Assembly (NCBI RefSeq): GCF_040546815.1
Contig: NZ_JBEPOO010000001.1
Location: 310,001-374,000 of the forward strand
Length of the DNA stretch: 64,000 nt
Reading direction: 5' to 3'
Source: Devosia sp. 2618
GTDB taxonomy: Bacteria; Pseudomonadota; Alphaproteobacteria; Rhizobiales; Devosiaceae
A model generated the notes under the pieces. It saw only the letters and a list, made by a program, of their open reading frames with translations, ran no database searches and was not told the DNA's origin. Position 1 is the first letter of the stretch; the number at the start of each line of letters is the position of its first letter. Positions 1-8,744 of this stretch are shown here, in pieces. The translations under genes and the position numbers were made by a program.

Positions 1-840
1 GCCTTCGGATGGGAACACCGAGTCGATGGGGGAGTCAGCCTTGAGCAGGTTGACCATGAACGGCCAGGAGCTGGAGGCGGCCATGCCTTCATTCTTGAAG
101 TCATCCATCTGGATGTTGGCGTCGTGCCAGTAGCGGCCAACCAGGGTGCGCTGCACGCGCAGCAGGTCGAGCGCGGCGGCATATTGGTCTTCGTTGAGCT
201 CGTATGGATCGGTAATGCCCAGCTCTGGCTTGTGCGCCATCAGGTAGTTGGCGGCATCGGCGATATAGATCGGGCCGTCATAGGCCTGGATGCGGCCGGC
301 ATTGGGCTTGCCGTCTGGAAAGTCCATTGGCTCGAACACAACATCCCAGCTGGTTGGCGGCTTATCGCCAAACACTTCGGTATTGTACATCAGAACGTTC
401 GGACCCCAGACATAGGGGGTGCCGTAGTGCTGGCCGTCATAGGTGTGCCAAGCAGCATTCTGAATGCGCGGATCAATGGTCGACCATGATGGGATCAGCG
501 AGGTGTTGATCGGCTGCACGCGGCCACCGGCGATCAGGCGCTGCGAAGCGTCGCCAGAAGCAGTCACAAGGTCGAAGCCGCCTTCATTCATCAGCGCGAC
601 CATTTCGTCGGAGGTCGCCGCGGTCTTGACCGAGACCTGGCAGCTGGTGGCCTTCTCGAACTCGGTGACCCAGTCATAGGCAGGATCGGTTTCGCCGCGC
701 TCGATATAGCCGGCCCAGGCCACGATGCTCAGCTCGCCTTCACCAGCGCCCAGCGCCTTCAAAGGTTCAGCGGCGACGGTCTGCCCTACAAAAACGGTAG
801 CCATCGCAATGGCGGTACACGTGCGTAATACGGACTTCAT
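1..840 (-). CDS. Polyamine-type ABC transporter substrate-binding protein (PotD-like), partial
   Basis: Periplasmic binding protein of a spermidine/putrescine-type ABC importer. The reading frame runs off the left edge, so about 280 N-terminal residues are present and the C-terminus is missing. It opens with a Sec-type leader (MKSVLRTCTAIAMATVF...) followed by a mature part with PotD-family features: WAGYIERGE near the start, a GFDLVTASGD block and a GTPYVWGPNVLMYN block. The ATG at 840 has a GGGAGG ribosome site 5 bases upstream. It lies downstream of, and on the same strand as, gabT, gabD and a LysR gene, so polyamine or GABA-like uptake feeding that pathway is the likely role. The family is clear; the ligand is inferred from neighbours only. 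Confidence 0.85.
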   Translation of the reverse strand, partial: MKSVLRTCTAIAMATVFVGQTVAAEPLKALGAGEGELSIVAWAGYIERGETDPAYDWVTEFEKATSCQVSVKTAATSDEMVALMNEGGFDLVTASGDASQRLIAGGRVQPINTSLIPSWSTIDPRIQNAAWHTYDGQHYGTPYVWGPNVLMYNTEVFGDKPPTSWDVVFEPMDFPDGKPNAGRIQAYDGPIYIADAANYLMAHKPELGITDPYELNEDQYAAALDLLRVQRTLVGRYWHDANIQMDDFKNEGMAASSSWPFMVNLLKADSPIDSVFPSEG

Positions 841-953
841 GTTTTCCTCCCTTATTTGCCGGTCCCCGCCAGCAATCAAAGAGTACGCGCGAGTTTAACT
901 TTCGCAAATTCATTCCACAGATAGATGGTATCGGAAATGCCGATATCAGGGTC

Positions 954-1862
954 TCAAAACTTGCGCTGGTTTTGTTGGGCCTGCACTAAGCCTATGAAAT
1001 CACGAGCTGATTGCGGCAGACCCGAGCCGCGCCGCCACACCATGCCGACTTGAACAACCGGCAAAGATCCCGAGATAATCCGGTTTTCAATGCGGTCGCC
1101 TTCCAGTGACCAGGGGCGATAGACCAGATCTGGCAGCACCGCGACGCCTGCTCCGGTCGCCACCAGACTGCGCACAGCTTCCACCGAACGAGTACGAAAC
1201 GCCACGCGGGGCTTGGTACCCAGCGCTGAAAGCAGCTTGCCGGTGTTCTCTTCGGTCTCGTCCACGGTCAGCATGATCAGCGGCTCGGGGACGATGTCCT
1301 CGATCTGGATCACATCAGCTGCGGCCAGCCGATGGCCGAGCGGCAGCCATAGGCGGTAGGACGAGGTCTCAAAGATTTCCGCCTGCAGCGCGTGGCGATC
1401 CTGCAGGTCGGAAATCACCATCACCGCGACGTCCAGTTCGCCGCCGATCAGCAGGTGTTCGAGATAGTCGCGATTGTCCTCGATGGCCGTGACCTGCACT
1501 GCCGGATAGGCGCGGCGATAGCGCGCGAGCAGTTCGGATAGGACATAGCCTGCCACCAGCGAGGTGACGCCCAGATGCAGCGGACTTGGCGGCGCTGACG
1601 CGACCTCGACAAAGCTGCGCCGGGCATCCTGTACGCCCGAAAGGATACGGGTGGCGTGGCGATGAAACTGATGACCCTGATGGGTGATGTTGAGCCCGCG
1701 CCGGTGGCGCTCGAACAGCGTGACGCCCAGATCGAGTTCGAGGTCGCGGATGGCTTCGGTCACCGCCGATTGCGAGATCGACAGATTTTGCGCCGCGCCC
1801 GAGACGGTGCCATGCTCGGCCACGGCGATGAAATATTGCAATTGGCGCAGGGTGAAGGACAT
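954..1862 (-). CDS. LysR-family transcriptional regulator
   Basis: DNA-binding regulator of 302 residues, the usual LysR length. The N-terminal winged helix is plain (LRQLQYFIAVAEHGTVSGAA, then a QSAVTEAIRDLE recognition region), followed by a periplasmic-binding-protein-like effector domain (LGVTSLVAGYVLSELLARYR). I chose the ATG at 1862; a GTG three codons upstream (1871) would add only MKA. It sits between gabD and the PotD-like gene on the same strand, so it may control the polyamine/GABA cluster, but LysR genes usually regulate divergent neighbours and none is divergent here. Effector unknown. Confidence 0.9.
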   Translation of the reverse strand: MSFTLRQLQYFIAVAEHGTVSGAAQNLSISQSAVTEAIRDLELDLGVTLFERHRRGLNITHQGHQFHRHATRILSGVQDARRSFVEVASAPPSPLHLGVTSLVAGYVLSELLARYRRAYPAVQVTAIEDNRDYLEHLLIGGELDVAVMVISDLQDRHALQAEIFETSSYRLWLPLGHRLAAADVIQIEDIVPEPLIMLTVDETEENTGKLLSALGTKPRVAFRTRSVEAVRSLVATGAGVAVLPDLVYRPWSLEGDRIENRIISGSLPVVQVGMVWRRGSGLPQSARDFIGLVQAQQNQRKF

Positions 1863-1913
1863 GGCTTTCACCCTAGCGCGGTCACAGCGCCCGCGAAAGC
1901 GGGCGCACTATCA

Positions 1914-3365
1914 TCAGGCCGATAGCCCGCCGATGCAGGCATATTTGAGTTCGGTGAACTCCAAAATGCCGTGCTGGGAGCCTTCGCGCGAATTGCCGCT
2001 TTCCTTGACGCCGCCAAAAGGCGCCAACTCGGTGGAAATCAGCCCGGTATTGATGCCCACCATGCCGTATTCCAGCCCTTCCATGACGCGGAAGATGCGT
2101 CCCACGTCGCGGGCATAGAAATAGGCGGCCAGTCCGGTTTCGGTGTCGTTGGCGGCGGCGATCACTTCGGCCTCGGTTTCGAAGCGGAAGACGGCTGCGA
2201 GCGGACCGAAGGTTTCTTCATTGGCCAAGGTCATGTCGGCGCGCGCGCCGGTCAGAACCGTTGGTTCAAAAAAGGTGTGGCCGAGGGCATGGCGGTGGCC
2301 GCCCAGCCGCACCGTTGCGCCCTTGGCGGTGGCGTCGGCGATATGCGCCTCGACCTTGCGCACGGCGTTTTCGGTGATCAGTGGACCCTGATTGACGCCC
2401 TCGGCAAAGCCGTCGCCGACCTTGAGTCCGGCGACCCTCGCGAGCAGTTTTTCGACGAAGGTGTCGTGCACGCTGGCCTGTACATAGAAACGGTTGGTGC
2501 AGACGCAGGTCTGGCCCATGTTGCGGTATTTCGAGACAATGGCGCCTTCAACGGCGGCGTCAATGTCTGCGTCGTCAAAGACGATGAACGGCGCGTTGCC
2601 GCCCAGCTCCAGCGCCACTTTCTTGACGGTGGTGGCTGCCTGCGCCATCAAAATCTTGCCCACTGCGGTCGAGCCGGTGAAGCCCACCAGTCGCACCTTT
2701 GGATGGCTGGTCAACACGCCCCCGATGGCCTTGGCATCGCCCGTCACAACATTGATCGTACCGGCAGGAAAGCCCGCGCGCTGCGCCAGTTCTGCCAGCG
2801 CCAGCGCAGTCAACGGTGTTTCAAGCGCGGGCTTGACCACGACGGTGCAGCCCGCCGCCAGCGCCGGGGCAATCTTACGGGTGATCATCGCGGCGGGAAA
2901 ATTCCATGGCGTAATCGCCGCGACCACACCGATTGGCTGCCGCAGCACCATCAGTCGCGCATCGGCGCGGTGGCTGGGCAGCATTTCGCCGGCGATCCGC
3001 TTGGCTTCTTCTGCGTAGAACTCGATATAGGATGCCGCATAGTCGATTTCCCCGAGCGCCTCGGCAATCGGCTTGCCCTGCTCGCTGGTGAGGATCGTCG
3101 CCAGATCCTGCCGATTGGCCATCACCAGATTGAACCAGTTTCGCAAGACGGTGCTGCGTTCTTTGGCCGTTTGGGCGCTCCAGGCGGGCAGGGCGGCAGC
3201 GGCCGCTTCCACGGCCTTGGTCGCCTCGTCCGCGCCCAAGGCCGGAACCTGCCCCACTACGTCGCCACTGGCCGGGTTTGTTACGTCCAGGCTCGGCGTG
3301 CCGACAAACTGCCCATTGAGAAAGGCCTGGTTCTTGAGCAGGGAATTGTCAGCGAGTGAGTGCAT
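1914..3365 (-). CDS. gabD: NAD(P)+-dependent succinate-semialdehyde dehydrogenase
   Basis: Oxidises succinate semialdehyde to succinate, the second step of GABA degradation. 483 residues, matching GabD length. Visible aldehyde dehydrogenase features: AITPWNFPAAMITRKIAPAL, the nucleotide-fold segment VGFTGSTAVGK, the general-base Glu in ALELGGNAPFIVF, and the catalytic Cys in GQTCVCTNRFY (GabD-like double Cys). The start at 3365 is preferred over the ATG at 3371 because AAGGA ends 7 bases before it. It begins about 10 bases after the gabT stop, so the two genes form one transcript. Specificity for succinate semialdehyde rests on the gabT neighbour and overall resemblance. Confidence 0.93.
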   Translation of the reverse strand: MHSLADNSLLKNQAFLNGQFVGTPSLDVTNPASGDVVGQVPALGADEATKAVEAAAAALPAWSAQTAKERSTVLRNWFNLVMANRQDLATILTSEQGKPIAEALGEIDYAASYIEFYAEEAKRIAGEMLPSHRADARLMVLRQPIGVVAAITPWNFPAAMITRKIAPALAAGCTVVVKPALETPLTALALAELAQRAGFPAGTINVVTGDAKAIGGVLTSHPKVRLVGFTGSTAVGKILMAQAATTVKKVALELGGNAPFIVFDDADIDAAVEGAIVSKYRNMGQTCVCTNRFYVQASVHDTFVEKLLARVAGLKVGDGFAEGVNQGPLITENAVRKVEAHIADATAKGATVRLGGHRHALGHTFFEPTVLTGARADMTLANEETFGPLAAVFRFETEAEVIAAANDTETGLAAYFYARDVGRIFRVMEGLEYGMVGINTGLISTELAPFGGVKESGNSREGSQHGILEFTELKYACIGGLSA

Positions 3366-3375
3366 GGTCATGTCC

Positions 3376-4659
3376 TTAGTTTCCTGCCGCAATGAGCGCT
3401 TTCTCGAGCTTTTCCAGCCCCTCATCCAGCAGATCATCGCTGATGGTCAGCGGGTTGAGTAGCCGAATGGTATTGCCGTGGATGCCGCAGGACAACAGGA
3501 TCAACCCTTCGGACAGCGCCGCCTGAATGACCTTCTTGGTGCCTGCCGCATCGGGGCTGCCGTCACTGCGCGACACGATATCGAACGCCACCATCGAGCC
3601 GGGGCCACGGATAAACGCGATGGGGGTAATGTCGTTGCGCAGCGAAGCTGTTTCCAGCGTCGCCTTGATCCGCGCTCCAATGCGGTTGGCGCGTTCCACC
3701 AGCCCTTCTTCGACGATCACGTCCAGCACAGCTAGAGCTGCGGCGCAGGCTACGGGGCTACCGGCATAGGTGCCGCCGAGGCCGCCAACTTCTGGTGCGT
3801 CCATGATCGCGGCGCGACCGATCACACCCGATAGCGGGAAACCACCGGCCAATGCCTTCGCCACGGTTACGAGATCAGGCTCAACGCCAGAATGTTCGAT
3901 GCCGAACATCTTGCCCGTGCGCGCAAAGCCGGTCTGGATTTCGTCGGCAATCAGGACGATGCCATGCTGGTCGGCGATCTGGCGCAACGCCACCAGCAAT
4001 TCGGTTGGCGCTGGTAGGAAACCGCCTTCGCCCTGTACCGGTTCAATGATGATGGCTGCGACTTCGCTCGGATCGATATCGGCGCGGAACAATGTTTCCA
4101 ACGCGCGCAGGCTCTCGGCGACGTTGACGCCATGCGAGTCGGCGGGGAAGGGCACATGGAAGACGCCCGGAGGCGAAATGCCGAACTTTTTCTTGTAGGG
4201 CGCTACCTTGCCGGTCAGTGCCATGGTGAAAGTCGTGCGGCCATGAAAGCCACCGCTGAAGGCGATGACGCCGGGGCGACCGGTATGGGCGCGGGCGATC
4301 TTGATGGCATTTTCGACCGCTTCGGCACCGGTCGAAAATAGCACCGACTTTGCCGGGCCGGAAAACGGCGCCATGACGTTGAGCCGTTCGCAGACCGCCA
4401 GATAGGGCTCATAGGGCACGATCTGGAAGGCCGTGTGGGTGAAGCTTTCCAGCTGCGCCCGTACCGCTTCCATCACCTTGGGGTGGCGATGGCCGGTATT
4501 GAGCACGGCGATGCCAGCGGCAAAGTCGATATAGCGATTGCCCTCGACGTCCCACAATTCGCTGCCTTCGGCATGCTGCGCAAACACTGGAAAAGCTGTG
4601 CCGATGCCGCGTGGCAAGGCCGTCTGGCGGCGGGTCTGCAGGGTGGCGTTGTCGGTCAT
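3376..4659 (-). CDS. gabT: 4-aminobutyrate aminotransferase
   Basis: PLP-dependent class III aminotransferase (427 residues) transferring the amino group of GABA to 2-oxoglutarate, giving succinate semialdehyde. Seen: the GTAFPVFAQHAEGSELWDVE opening, STGAEAVENAIKIAR phosphate-binding block, FHGRTTF, the cofactor Asp in IADEIQTGFARTG and the Schiff-base Lys in VAKALAGGFPLSGV. The ATG at 4659 follows AGGAG with good spacing; the longer reading frame upstream overlaps the divergent regulator and is not coding. It heads the gabT-gabD transcript and is divergent from a GcvA-type regulator. Confidence 0.94.
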   Translation of the reverse strand: MTDNATLQTRRQTALPRGIGTAFPVFAQHAEGSELWDVEGNRYIDFAAGIAVLNTGHRHPKVMEAVRAQLESFTHTAFQIVPYEPYLAVCERLNVMAPFSGPAKSVLFSTGAEAVENAIKIARAHTGRPGVIAFSGGFHGRTTFTMALTGKVAPYKKKFGISPPGVFHVPFPADSHGVNVAESLRALETLFRADIDPSEVAAIIIEPVQGEGGFLPAPTELLVALRQIADQHGIVLIADEIQTGFARTGKMFGIEHSGVEPDLVTVAKALAGGFPLSGVIGRAAIMDAPEVGGLGGTYAGSPVACAAALAVLDVIVEEGLVERANRIGARIKATLETASLRNDITPIAFIRGPGSMVAFDIVSRSDGSPDAAGTKKVIQAALSEGLILLSCGIHGNTIRLLNPLTISDDLLDEGLEKLEKALIAAGN

Positions 4660-4720
4660 GGCAATACTCCTCAGTTTGGCGCAGCCTATGCCGTTGCCCG
4701 GGCGGGGCGGTATGTGATTA

Positions 4721-4739
4721 TGTGGTGCAGTGTGGTGCA
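4721..4739. promoter_or_regulatory. Phased direct repeat in the gabT/regulator divergent promoter
   Basis: TGTGGTGCA occurs twice, at 4721-4729 and 4731-4739, exactly 10 bases (about one helical turn) apart, between gabT and the divergent LysR-type gene. Tandem half-sites one turn apart would suit a dimeric regulator, most simply the GcvA-like protein itself. The function is inferred. Confidence 0.4.
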
Positions 4740-4765
4740 TCAGTGTCACCACTGGAGATATCGCC

Positions 4766-5677
4766 TTGCCCACCCGCGAAGACACCGCCGCGCGCCTGCC
4801 GCCGCTGCTGATGCTGCGCGCCTTTGAGGCCACGGGCCGCACTGGCTCCATGCGCAAGGGCGCCGACGATCTGGGCGTCAGCCACACTGTGGTCAGTCGG
4901 CACGTCCGCAACCTCGAAAGCTGGATGGGTCGCAAGTTGCTGACAGCGGGTCCGCGCGGGGTCGTGTTGACCGACGAGGGGCAAATTCTGATGGCCTCGG
5001 TCACGAAGGCTTTTCGTCTGATCGCCAACACTGCGGGCGAACTGCGCTCTGCACGTGCTGGGGCGATCCTGCGTATCTGGTGCATTCCAGGCCTTGCCAC
5101 ACGCTGGCTGACCCCACGCCTTGCCGTTATCGAAGAGATTTTGCGCGGCACCGACGTGGTGCTGCGCTCCACCGACTCCTTGCCCGATTTCGCCAGCGGT
5201 GAGGCCGATCTCGCCATCGGCTTCGGTGATTTCGGCACTCTCGCTGCGACCGGCCGACCGCTCTTGCGTCCCCGCATGTTTCCGTTGGCCAGCCCGCAAT
5301 GGTTGGCCACCCACGGCACGCCGGCGTCTCTCGCTGACCTGCCCAATTGGCCCCTTATCCACGAAGAAAGCCACCGCCAGTGGACCGACTGGTTCGACGC
5401 CGCTGGCGTCGGCACCGGCCATCGCTTGCACGGACCGCGCCTATGGGACGCGAGCCTTGGGCTCGACGCCGCCCGCGCCAGCCAAGGCATCGCGCTCGGC
5501 AGCCGCATCCTCGCCGCCGCCGACCTCGCCGCCGGCCGACTGGTGGAACTCTTCCAGACCGATATCCACCTCGGCGGCTACTACATCCTTACACCCGCCC
5601 ACAGCCAAGGTAACCCTGCGCTCGATCGGTTGATTTCATGGCTGGGTAGAGAGTTGGAACTGGCGGAAAGAGGGTAA
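4766..5677 (+). CDS. GcvA-like LysR-family regulator of gabTD
   Basis: LysR-type regulator of the GcvA branch, about 303 residues. The helix-turn-helix is MLRAFEATGRTGSMRKGADD followed by HTVVSRHVRNLESWMG, and the effector domain has the GcvA-like ARWLTPRL/LRSTDSLPDF pattern (here TRWLTPRLAVIEE). I prefer a TTG start at 4766 with GGAG 8 bases upstream. An ATG at 4730 is in frame but would put the start inside a phased direct repeat that looks like an operator. Divergent from gabT, so the likely role is GABA-responsive activation of gabTD, by analogy with GabR-type LysR regulators of rhizobia and pseudomonads. Confidence 0.85.
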   Translation: MPTREDTAARLPPLLMLRAFEATGRTGSMRKGADDLGVSHTVVSRHVRNLESWMGRKLLTAGPRGVVLTDEGQILMASVTKAFRLIANTAGELRSARAGAILRIWCIPGLATRWLTPRLAVIEEILRGTDVVLRSTDSLPDFASGEADLAIGFGDFGTLAATGRPLLRPRMFPLASPQWLATHGTPASLADLPNWPLIHEESHRQWTDWFDAAGVGTGHRLHGPRLWDASLGLDAARASQGIALGSRILAAADLAAGRLVELFQTDIHLGGYYILTPAHSQGNPALDRLISWLGRELELAERG

Positions 5678-5726
5678 TACCGCCGACCTCGGAAGCTTGC
5701 TGCTGCTGGTGTTTATTTTTACAGAA

Positions 5727-6542
5727 CTAAGCGACGACGACTGTCACATCTGCGGCCTCGAGCGCCTTCATCAGCGGATCGGGGGGCAGGGCGTCAGTTA
5801 CTATCGCCGAAATGCCGGACAAATTGCAGATCTTGACCAACGACATGTGTTCGAATTTGGAAGAGTCGCACAGAGCGATCTTATAATTGGAGCGTTCGAT
5901 ATAGATGCGCTTCATCTCGGTGTCGTCGAATGAATAGTCGTAGAGACCCGTCGTCGTCAGTCCGGAAATGCCGATAACAGCTGTATCAAACCAGAGCTTG
6001 CTGAATTGGGCGACAGCAGATGCGCCACCCACAGCCAGTTCTCCGTCACGAATGCGTCCGCCAGCGATGTAGACCTCTCGATTCGGAGTTGATATTTCTG
6101 CTGCGATGCGAAGGCTGTTCGTGAATACTTTCAGCCCTGGTGTGTCAGGTATGTGTTTTACCATTTGGAATGTTGTTGTTCCAACATCAATTGCAATGGT
6201 TCGAGAATCCTCTAATAGTTTTGCCGCGGCCGCAGCAATTCGTTGTTTTACATCGAATTGCTTACGCATTCTAAGGGCGAATACTGGCTCATTTCGGTCA
6301 ACGGCAATCTCGTTATCTTCAGGCAGAAGTACCGCACCGCCGTGGACCCGAAGGAGTTTTTTGTCATTCTCCAGTTCGATAAGGTCGCGCCGTACCGTCA
6401 TGTCTGAAACCTGAAGTTCTCGGGCAATTTGAGTGACCGAAACGGATCCGTCGGCATGCACGCGCTGCAGAATTTTTTGCTGGCGTGCTTGTGACGGCAG
6501 GGCGGAGTGAGCGTTGGACGGTTGAGGATTGATACGTTGCAT
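5727..6542 (-). CDS. DeoR-family transcriptional repressor
   Basis: 271-residue DeoR/GlpR-type regulator. The N-terminal winged helix is clear (QQKILQRVHADGSVSVTQIA, VSDMTVRRDLIELE, then LLRVHGGAVL), followed by the ISOCOT-fold sensor (IAIDVGTTTFQMVKHIPD; CDSSKFEHMSL). The ATG at 6542 follows AGGGA; an upstream TTG (6578) is less likely. It ends the minus arm of the amidohydrolase/creatininase island. DeoR regulators usually sense a phosphorylated intermediate, yet no kinase lies in the immediate arm, so the effector is open. Candidate target sites are TTGTTG/CAACA repeats at about 9.86 and 11.17 kb. Confidence 0.88.
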   Translation of the reverse strand: MQRINPQPSNAHSALPSQARQQKILQRVHADGSVSVTQIARELQVSDMTVRRDLIELENDKKLLRVHGGAVLLPEDNEIAVDRNEPVFALRMRKQFDVKQRIAAAAAKLLEDSRTIAIDVGTTTFQMVKHIPDTPGLKVFTNSLRIAAEISTPNREVYIAGGRIRDGELAVGGASAVAQFSKLWFDTAVIGISGLTTTGLYDYSFDDTEMKRIYIERSNYKIALCDSSKFEHMSLVKICNLSGISAIVTDALPPDPLMKALEAADVTVVVA

Positions 6543-6674
6543 CGTCTTGGTCCCTATAAAAATACTCGGCCGTGCCAAGATTCGTGTGCGCTTTTCAAAC
6601 CAGCATACAGTTTATAACAACCTCGGACACGTACTCAATCACACCGTCCTGCAATCCTCCCCAATTGGACCGCG

Positions 6675-7862
6675 TTAGGGGATACTTGTTAGTTCGCCGG
6701 AGACGGCGACGAGCTTACCCCTGCGAATGACCATCTTCCTTGGCTGAGCGCCACCGATCACCGCCTGCTCGATGTTCGGAGCGACCAGAACCACCAAATC
6801 GCTAGCGCATCCGACGTCCAGGCCATAGCGAGTTATGCCTAGAGCTTTTGCTGCAGAGAATGTCGCAAGATCAAAAGCCCGCTGCAAATCCTCATTCGTC
6901 AACATTTCCTGCCGCTGGGCGACTATGCCCACCCTGTCGAGCATATCTCCGTTGCCAAATGGCGACCAGCAATCCCGTATATTGTCTGAAGCGGCAAAGA
7001 CGTTGACGCCGGCATTCTGCAGGCGACGAATAGGTGGAACCGGAACGGGGGCGGGGCTGGATGTCATAATCGAAACGCCCGCCTTGGCGAGGAGGTCGCT
7101 TGTTGTTGCGAACGACGAGGCCGCCAGCATGCCCAATGCGAACGCATGACTCACCACAACGCGCCCCTCCATCCCTGCGGCGATTGTCCGTCGAGCGATA
7201 TCGCGGAGTTCGTTTCCGCCGTTTTCGCCACCGTCATGCAGGTGGATATCGATCCCTTTGCCGTGCTTCTCAGCCAAGGAGAAGATCACGTCCAGGTGTT
7301 CCTTAACCTCGCCGTCAAACCCAAGCGGATCAAGTCCTCCGATAAGGTCTGCCCCAGAGCGCAATGCTGCATCAAGCAAATCGGGCATGCCCGGTTCGCT
7401 TGTGATGCCGCTTTGCGGAAAGGCGACGATCTCGATATCGATGTAGTCAGCGAAAGTGGCGCGAACGTCTACGAGAGCTTCGAGGTGCTTTAGGCCAATA
7501 TCTGAATCTATGTCCACGTGTGAACGGACGCGTGTCGTGCCATTCTTGAGCAAATGTTTGAGAAGCGCTGATGCTCTCTCACGCACAGGAAGTGGCAACT
7601 TGTGGCGCTCGACGCGTTCTATCGCAACGCGTTCTTTGACAGAAACCCCTTCCTGGTGAGGGACGGGAGGGCAACCAAAATAGGTCTTGTCCAAGTGAAT
7701 GTGCCCGTCGATGAACGCTGGGGAAACCAGTGCGGTTTCCAGGTCGTAAACATCGTCAGACTCCTCAACCCTGCCAGGTTCGTCCACCCTGAGAATTTGC
7801 TCGCCATCAAGGAGCAAATCGACAAGCCTGCCATCTGGCAGTCGCGCGTTCTTTAAAAGCAT
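6675..7862 (-). CDS. Amidohydrolase-superfamily protein, CodA-related but atypical
   Basis: 395-residue metal-dependent hydrolase with cytosine-deaminase-subgroup architecture. Seen in order: first metal motif HIHLDKTYF, RSHVDIDSDIGLKHLEALV, AFPQSGI, IDIHLHDGGENGG, VSHAFALGML, and the last metal Asp in AASDNIRDCWSPFGNGDML. True cytosine deaminases carry H-x-D-E-x-D where this protein has H-L-H-D-G-G-E, so the catalytic Glu is not in its usual place and a different substrate (cyclic amide or imide) is likely. No signal peptide. It is downstream of a creatininase-family gene with a 26-base gap, in one transcript with the questin-oxidase-like gene and the DeoR regulator. Confidence 0.85.
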   Translation of the reverse strand: MLLKNARLPDGRLVDLLLDGEQILRVDEPGRVEESDDVYDLETALVSPAFIDGHIHLDKTYFGCPPVPHQEGVSVKERVAIERVERHKLPLPVRERASALLKHLLKNGTTRVRSHVDIDSDIGLKHLEALVDVRATFADYIDIEIVAFPQSGITSEPGMPDLLDAALRSGADLIGGLDPLGFDGEVKEHLDVIFSLAEKHGKGIDIHLHDGGENGGNELRDIARRTIAAGMEGRVVVSHAFALGMLAASSFATTSDLLAKAGVSIMTSSPAPVPVPPIRRLQNAGVNVFAASDNIRDCWSPFGNGDMLDRVGIVAQRQEMLTNEDLQRAFDLATFSAAKALGITRYGLDVGCASDLVVLVAPNIEQAVIGGAQPRKMVIRRGKLVAVSGELTSIP

Positions 7863-7888
7863 TCGTGCTTTCGTTCCTATCCACCGGG

Positions 7889-8713
7889 TTACAGGGAGCT
7901 TCGATTGAATTCAGTTTCCCTTTTCAATCTGTCCAATGGAAACGCGCGCATCTCACTGATGATTGTCAGGAGTGCTTTTGCTGCGCGGTCGACGCTTTCT
8001 TTGCCACGCTCGGCATCGGCGGCGGCGGCATTTCCGCTCGCACCCGCTGGATGCAAATCCTGCGCCTGCCAAGCAAAAGAGGCCTCAGTATGGGGGCCCA
8101 ATAGAGTGTTTTCCTGCGCCATCGAAACAGACACAGTTTCAAAATTATCTGCGTAGGCCATGTCCACCAGATCCGGCCGGATATGAAGCATGGCGCTCGT
8201 CTCAAATTCTCCGCCATGAACGCCGTGCTTCAGTTCGAATTCACTGAACAGATCACTGCGATCAAAGATGCGGGACCAAGAGCTTGCGACTGCCAGCATG
8301 CCGAGCTTTACGCGTAGCTCCCGGCAGACAATTTCCATGACGGCGCGGTTGCCACCATGGGCATTCACGAACACGATCTTGCGGCAACCGGACCGATAAA
8401 CGGCTTCACCGATCTGGAACCACATGCGAGCCACCAGATCGTAGCTAAATGCCAGAGAGCCGCTGAACTCCGAATGCTCGTCAGATTTACCAATTTCCTG
8501 AACAGGCAAAACCAACGCCGGAAAATCCGGTGACATCAGCTCAATTGCACGCGTTACAACGCCTCGTGCCAGCACTGCATCAACGCCGACCCCCAAATGT
8601 GGCCCGTGTTGCTCCGTGGCACCTACAGGCAATACAGCAACAAGTTCAGACATGTCCAAATCTGAGAACTCGCGCGTGGAAAGATCGCTCCACCAGTGTG
8701 ATCGTAACTTCAT
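7889..8713 (-). CDS. Creatininase-family amidohydrolase (copy 1)
   Basis: 274-residue member of the creatininase/creatinine amidohydrolase family, which hydrolyses cyclic or linear amides with two metals. Metal-ligand motifs visible: PVGATEQHGPHLGVGVDA near residue 30, IVFVNAHGGN near 115-125, and HGVHGGEFETSAML near 165. It is clearly paralogous to the gene at 11229 (both open with a KSHWWWDHST-like block and share RKLGMLAVxxSW-like text). The ATG at 8713 has AGTCACGCT upstream, only a weak ribosome site. The substrate is unknown; true creatininases share the fold, but so do FAPy deformylase and MftE. Confidence 0.88.
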   Translation of the reverse strand: MKLRSHWWSDLSTREFSDLDMSELVAVLPVGATEQHGPHLGVGVDAVLARGVVTRAIELMSPDFPALVLPVQEIGKSDEHSEFSGSLAFSYDLVARMWFQIGEAVYRSGCRKIVFVNAHGGNRAVMEIVCRELRVKLGMLAVASSWSRIFDRSDLFSEFELKHGVHGGEFETSAMLHIRPDLVDMAYADNFETVSVSMAQENTLLGPHTEASFAWQAQDLHPAGASGNAAAADAERGKESVDRAAKALLTIISEMRAFPLDRLKRETEFNRSSL

Positions 8714-8744
8714 AGCGTGACTTTCGATTTTTTGCAGGAGTGGA

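Noticed and set aside
1971..3359. 462-residue plus-strand open frame across gabD
   Set aside because: Mirror of a clearly conserved aldehyde dehydrogenase on the other strand; composition rich in Arg/His/Gly with no domain.
3376..5508. 710-residue version of GabT extending upstream
   Set aside because: The extra 283 residues overlap the divergent LysR gene and are Arg/Ser/Pro-rich; GabT homology begins at the ATG at 4659 with a ribosome site.
6675..7862. Calling the amidohydrolase a cytosine deaminase
   Set aside because: The H-x-D-E segment is replaced by H-L-H-D-G-G-E, so only the superfamily is supported.
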